From NCBI GenBank assembly GCA_948469315.1, contig CAOKLQ010000017.1:1-36010 (forward strand): DNA of 36,010 bases. The letters are read 5' to 3'. This stretch comes from an uncultured Clostridium sp. GTDB lineage: Bacteria; Bacillota; Clostridia; TANB77; CAG-508. A program made the position numbers and the translations under genes. Below the pieces are notes generated by a model that saw nothing but the letters and a program-made list of their open reading frames with translations, did not search any database and was not told where the DNA came from. Shown piece after piece: positions 33,375 to 36,010 of the stretch. Every line of letters starts with the position of its first letter. Positions within the stretch are counted from its first letter, which is position 1.

Positions 33375-34156
33375 TAAATATCATAAAAATTTCTAAATTC
33401 ATACCCCCTAGATTTTAAATACAAAATAGAATCTTTAAGAGCCAAAGAACTATTACTAACATCTTTAGTATCATGCATTAAAATAACCAGAGAATTTTTA
33501 TTTTTACAAGAGTTTTTTAAATTATTTAATAATTGAGCAGAAGAATACTTTTTCATAGAATCATTATTTAGACAATTCCAATCAATATAAGTGTAATTCA
33601 TTTTAGAAAGAAGTAAAGCAGCTTCTTTCTTTTTTTGCTTATAAATAGGAGCAATAAAGCCATTTGGGAATCTAAAAACATGTGAACAATAATCACTTAT
33701 TCCAATTGCTTTTCCAATAGCAAAATCAGTTTTTTTTATTTCATCTATAAAACTATCAGAACTTTTATATAAAATAGAATTATCATGAGAATAACCATGA
33801 TTTGCAATATAATGACCTTCTTCATAAGCACGTTTTACAATTTCAGGATTTTCTTCTACATATTTTCCAATAACAAAAAAAGTAGCTTTTACGTCTTCAT
33901 CTTTTAAAATATCTAAAACCTTAGGAGTAATAGAATTATTAGGACCATCGTCAAAAGTTAAATAAGCAATTTTTTCTTGTGAATTAGTAAGGCTATTTAT
34001 CTTATCTAAAAACTCATCTGAAACAGCACAGTTATAGTTTAAAGGAACAGCAAAATGAATAGAAGGTTTAAAAACAAAAGAAAAGATAATAAAAATTAGA
34101 ACAAAAAAACAAAAAATTATAACTAAAGTCTTTTTACGAATTATAAAAAATTTCAC
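33374..34156 (-). CDS. Polysaccharide deacetylase (CE4, NodB-like), membrane-anchored
   Basis: The 260-residue protein has an N-terminal membrane anchor (about 10-30) and an extracellular NodB domain. The motifs are TFDDGP (catalytic base and metal aspartate), NHGYSH (metal histidines, H-x3-H), RFPNG and LMHD. CE4 enzymes remove acetyl groups from peptidoglycan N-acetylglucosamine or N-acetylmuramic acid or from other polysaccharides. The closest clostridial relatives are often called peptidoglycan or sporulation deacetylases, but the substrate is not settled by sequence. Next to a wall hydrolase/sortase region a wall-modifying role is plausible. Confidence 0.88.
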   Translation of the reverse strand: MKFFIIRKKTLVIIFCFFVLIFIIFSFVFKPSIHFAVPLNYNCAVSDEFLDKINSLTNSQEKIAYLTFDDGPNNSITPKVLDILKDEDVKATFFVIGKYVEENPEIVKRAYEEGHYIANHGYSHDNSILYKSSDSFIDEIKKTDFAIGKAIGISDYCSHVFRFPNGFIAPIYKQKKKEAALLLSKMNYTYIDWNCLNNDSMKKYSSAQLLNNLKNSCKNKNSLVILMHDTKDVSNSSLALKDSILYLKSRGYEFRNFYDI

Positions 34157-34363
34157 GAAAGAACACCTCTGTAATAAAATGTTTATATAGTAAAAGATAT
34201 TATTTAAAATATAAAATATTACAATTATTACATATGTATAATAAAAATAATATAATTACTTTATTTTGTTCTTCATCTTAAAACTATTGAAATTTTGGTA
34301 TTGATTTTTTATGTTAAATAAAGTATACTATATGATTATAGGGTATTTTACCTATTATTTTTA

Positions 34364-34386
34364 CAATGATTGTTTTTCAATCATTG
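34364..34386 (+). promoter_or_regulatory. Perfect 9-bp hairpin in the leader of the LRR gene
   Basis: CAATGATTG, TTTTT, CAATCATTG. The 34157-34432 interval otherwise holds AT-rich sequence and presumably the divergent promoters. The hairpin ends about 33 nt before the AAGGAGG site. Confidence 0.45.
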
Positions 34387-34432
34387 GAGAATGGAACTTT
34401 GAAAATTTCAGATTAAAAAGGAGGGCTTCAAA

Positions 34433-36010
34433 ATGAAGAAATCAACAAGAAAATGTAGTAAACGGCTATTGGCAATGTTAATGGTTGTTGCGTTGATTTT
34501 TTTCAACGCAGAAGTAGCATTAGCTACTGAAATGGACAGTAAAACTGACGAAGGCAATTCTAACATCATGGTAATTGCAGACCAATTTTCAGGTGTAGTT
34601 CCAGATGTATCTGCACCAACTTCTTATACAGAGGTTTATGAGCGATTAATTGCTTGGCAGGATATTCTTCCTGATGGGACACCTTGGGATGACTATTCGC
34701 CATATGGCGATAAAGGTAATCTTGGAAAAGGCTACACATGGAAAGGAGGACTCATTGATGGTAAAAGAATGATAAGCGTTGGCTGTGCAGCATTTGCTTG
34801 TATTTTAAGTGATGTAGCCTTTGGTAATTTGCCAGCTAAAACTATTCATAGTGGCAACTTTAGTTTTGAGGATATCCGAGTTGGGGATATATTACGTATT
34901 AATAACAATAGTCACTCTGTAATTGTTTTACAAACCAACGCAGCAGGAGTAATTATTGCTGAGGGAAATAACAGTGGCAAGGTCTATTGGGGTCGGGCAC
35001 TAAGTAAAAAAGATGTAATGTATGCAAATTTTATAGTAACTCGTTATCCAGACGGATTTATTTCAGATGACGAAGAAGAGGCCAACAATATAGTTGACCA
35101 AGGAAATGAAGGCAATTTTAATTGGACTTTAACTAAGAGTGGAGTGTTAACAATCTCTGGCAGTGGAGAGATGCCTAACTTCTCATTAAATGATAATTAC
35201 CTGCCATCTTGGAGTAAGACAACATATCCAGTAAATTCAATTAAGATAGAAAGTGGTATTACAAGTATTGGTGACTATACTTTCTATGAGAGCTCATCGA
35301 TGAGTGTTGATATCCCTAACACTGTAACTAAGATTGGTGACAATGCTTTTATGAATTCTAACCTAATTGGAGTTAGTATACCAGGAACTGTAACTACAAT
35401 AGGTTACCAGGCATTTAGAGATTGTAGAAATCTTGCATCATTAACTCTTGCTGAGGGAACAACCACAATTGGAGATAATTCTTTTCGTGCTTGTGACAAA
35501 ATCTCAGGGATACTGAATATCCCTGCAAGTGTGACTTATGTTGGTGCTAGTGCTTTTACCAGTTGTTTAGAATTGATGTCGGTTCAATTTGCATCAAGTT
35601 CTCATGCAGTTACAATTGGAGACAACGCATTTACTCAGTGCTGGAAGATGTTATCGATAAAGTTACCTGAAAATTTGACCAATATTTCTAATGGGCTATT
35701 TCAGCAATGTAAAATGTTAGCATATTTGTACATTCCTGCAAGCGTACAAAACATAGAACTTGGTATGGTTGGTCGTGACTCACCGTTTTTATCTTCAGCG
35801 ATAATGCAGATTGACTTTGGTGGAACTGAAGAAGAATGGAAGAAAATCGGAGGAAATACAGCCCTAAGCAATGCATATCTTAGTAGTGTGACAGTTAACT
35901 TTAACATTCCTCCAACCATGAATCCGTCGAATCCAGAAACTCCAGATAATACAGCAGCTCCAACAACTCCAGCTAATACAGTAGCTCCAACAACTCCAGC
36001 TAATACAGTA
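34433..36010 (+). CDS. Secreted cysteine-peptidase-like/BspA-type leucine-rich-repeat protein (3' end outside window)
   Basis: The open frame runs 526 codons from ATG 34433 (AAGGAGG upstream) to the window end without a stop. A signal peptide (1 to about 33, ending ALA) is followed by a domain (about 55-205) with GCAAFACILSD, RVGDILRINNNSHSVIVL and AEGNN. These resemble the Cys/His/Asn arrangement of NlpC/CHAP-like amidases or peptidases, but catalysis is not proven. Then come about six BspA-type LRR_5 repeats (IPNTVTKIGDNAFMNS, IPGTVTTIGYQAF and similar) and a Pro/Thr-rich linker of 9-residue repeats. Base composition is visibly higher in GC than the rest, and the arginine codon CGG occurs in frame twice (codons 11 and 188), suggesting horizontal origin. 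Confidence 0.8.
   Translation, partial: MKKSTRKCSKRLLAMLMVVALIFFNAEVALATEMDSKTDEGNSNIMVIADQFSGVVPDVSAPTSYTEVYERLIAWQDILPDGTPWDDYSPYGDKGNLGKGYTWKGGLIDGKRMISVGCAAFACILSDVAFGNLPAKTIHSGNFSFEDIRVGDILRINNNSHSVIVLQTNAAGVIIAEGNNSGKVYWGRALSKKDVMYANFIVTRYPDGFISDDEEEANNIVDQGNEGNFNWTLTKSGVLTISGSGEMPNFSLNDNYLPSWSKTTYPVNSIKIESGITSIGDYTFYESSSMSVDIPNTVTKIGDNAFMNSNLIGVSIPGTVTTIGYQAFRDCRNLASLTLAEGTTTIGDNSFRACDKISGILNIPASVTYVGASAFTSCLELMSVQFASSSHAVTIGDNAFTQCWKMLSIKLPENLTNISNGLFQQCKMLAYLYIPASVQNIELGMVGRDSPFLSSAIMQIDFGGTEEEWKKIGGNTALSNAYLSSVTVNFNIPPTMNPSNPETPDNTAAPTTPANTVAPTTPANTV
35957..36010 (+). repeat. 27-nt tandem repeat encoding APTTPANTV
   Basis: Two identical 27-nt units (35957-35983, 35984-36010) run to the window edge; more copies may follow outside. 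They encode a Pro/Thr linker typical of wall-spanning regions. Confidence 0.8.

Overview
The window looks like a chromosomal segment of a low-GC, Gram-positive bacterium of the class Clostridia, probably an uncultured gut-type lineage. I infer this from the AT-rich coding, AGA-dominated arginine usage, AAGGAGG ribosome binding sites, a spore photoproduct lyase, LPxTG/sortase surface proteins and clostridial gene types (a Cmk-PlsC fusion, a P-loop/Asp23 protein, DUF1540, a YvyF-like zinc ribbon). No tRNA, rRNA, CRISPR array or complete insertion sequence was seen.

Layout. 1-701: tail of a glycine-rich protein. 840-7931: alpha-glucan phosphorylase, P-loop/Asp23 protein, Cmk-PlsC fusion, BipA. 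7958-11406: hypothetical gene, TrmR-like methyltransferase, a sortase broken by a +1 shift, DUF1540 protein, TrhP-like U32 protein; TrmR and TrhP together suggest the tRNA U34 5-hydroxy/methoxyuridine pathway. 11571-16499: divergent SecD/SecF, rhodanese, YvyF-like protein, RuvA, RarA. 16681-18011: a split TSUP permease made of two half-size genes, the second broken by a +1 shift, and small proteins. 18229-23232: surface cluster 1 (cohesin-LPKTG protein, sortase, dockerin-bearing glucosaminidase, membrane-anchored cohesin protein). 23237-28331: RusA, CaCA antiporter, HAD phosphatase, TrmB, small membrane protein, spore photoproduct lyase, Dps, XRE repressor. 28604-33293: surface cluster 2 (sortase with a +1 shift, cohesin-LPKTG protein, large dockerin-bearing protein) behind a promoter with an operator-like palindrome. 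33374-34156: polysaccharide deacetylase. 34433 to the end: a leucine-rich-repeat protein of clearly different base composition, running off the window.

The most striking observation is a shared signature at three interrupted genes (two sortases, one TSUP half). In each, the reading frame is restored by skipping exactly one C, the zero-frame codon at the junction is CGG, and the codon read after the skip is GGN (glycine). CGG is otherwise almost absent from native-looking genes here: I found one in-frame use, in an 80-codon ORF, and two in the foreign-looking terminal gene. This suggests programmed or starvation-type +1 frameshifting at an undecoded or poorly decoded CGG codon. Other notable items are a two-copy structured element (4354-4478 and 17241-17387) with a perfectly paired but sequence-divergent closing stem, and a dispersed TGTAGGG hairpin repeat that also forms the coding linker of the Cmk-PlsC fusion three times over. 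The cohesin/dockerin/sortase loci look like a cell-wall assembly system built around a peptidoglycan hydrolase rather than around cellulases.
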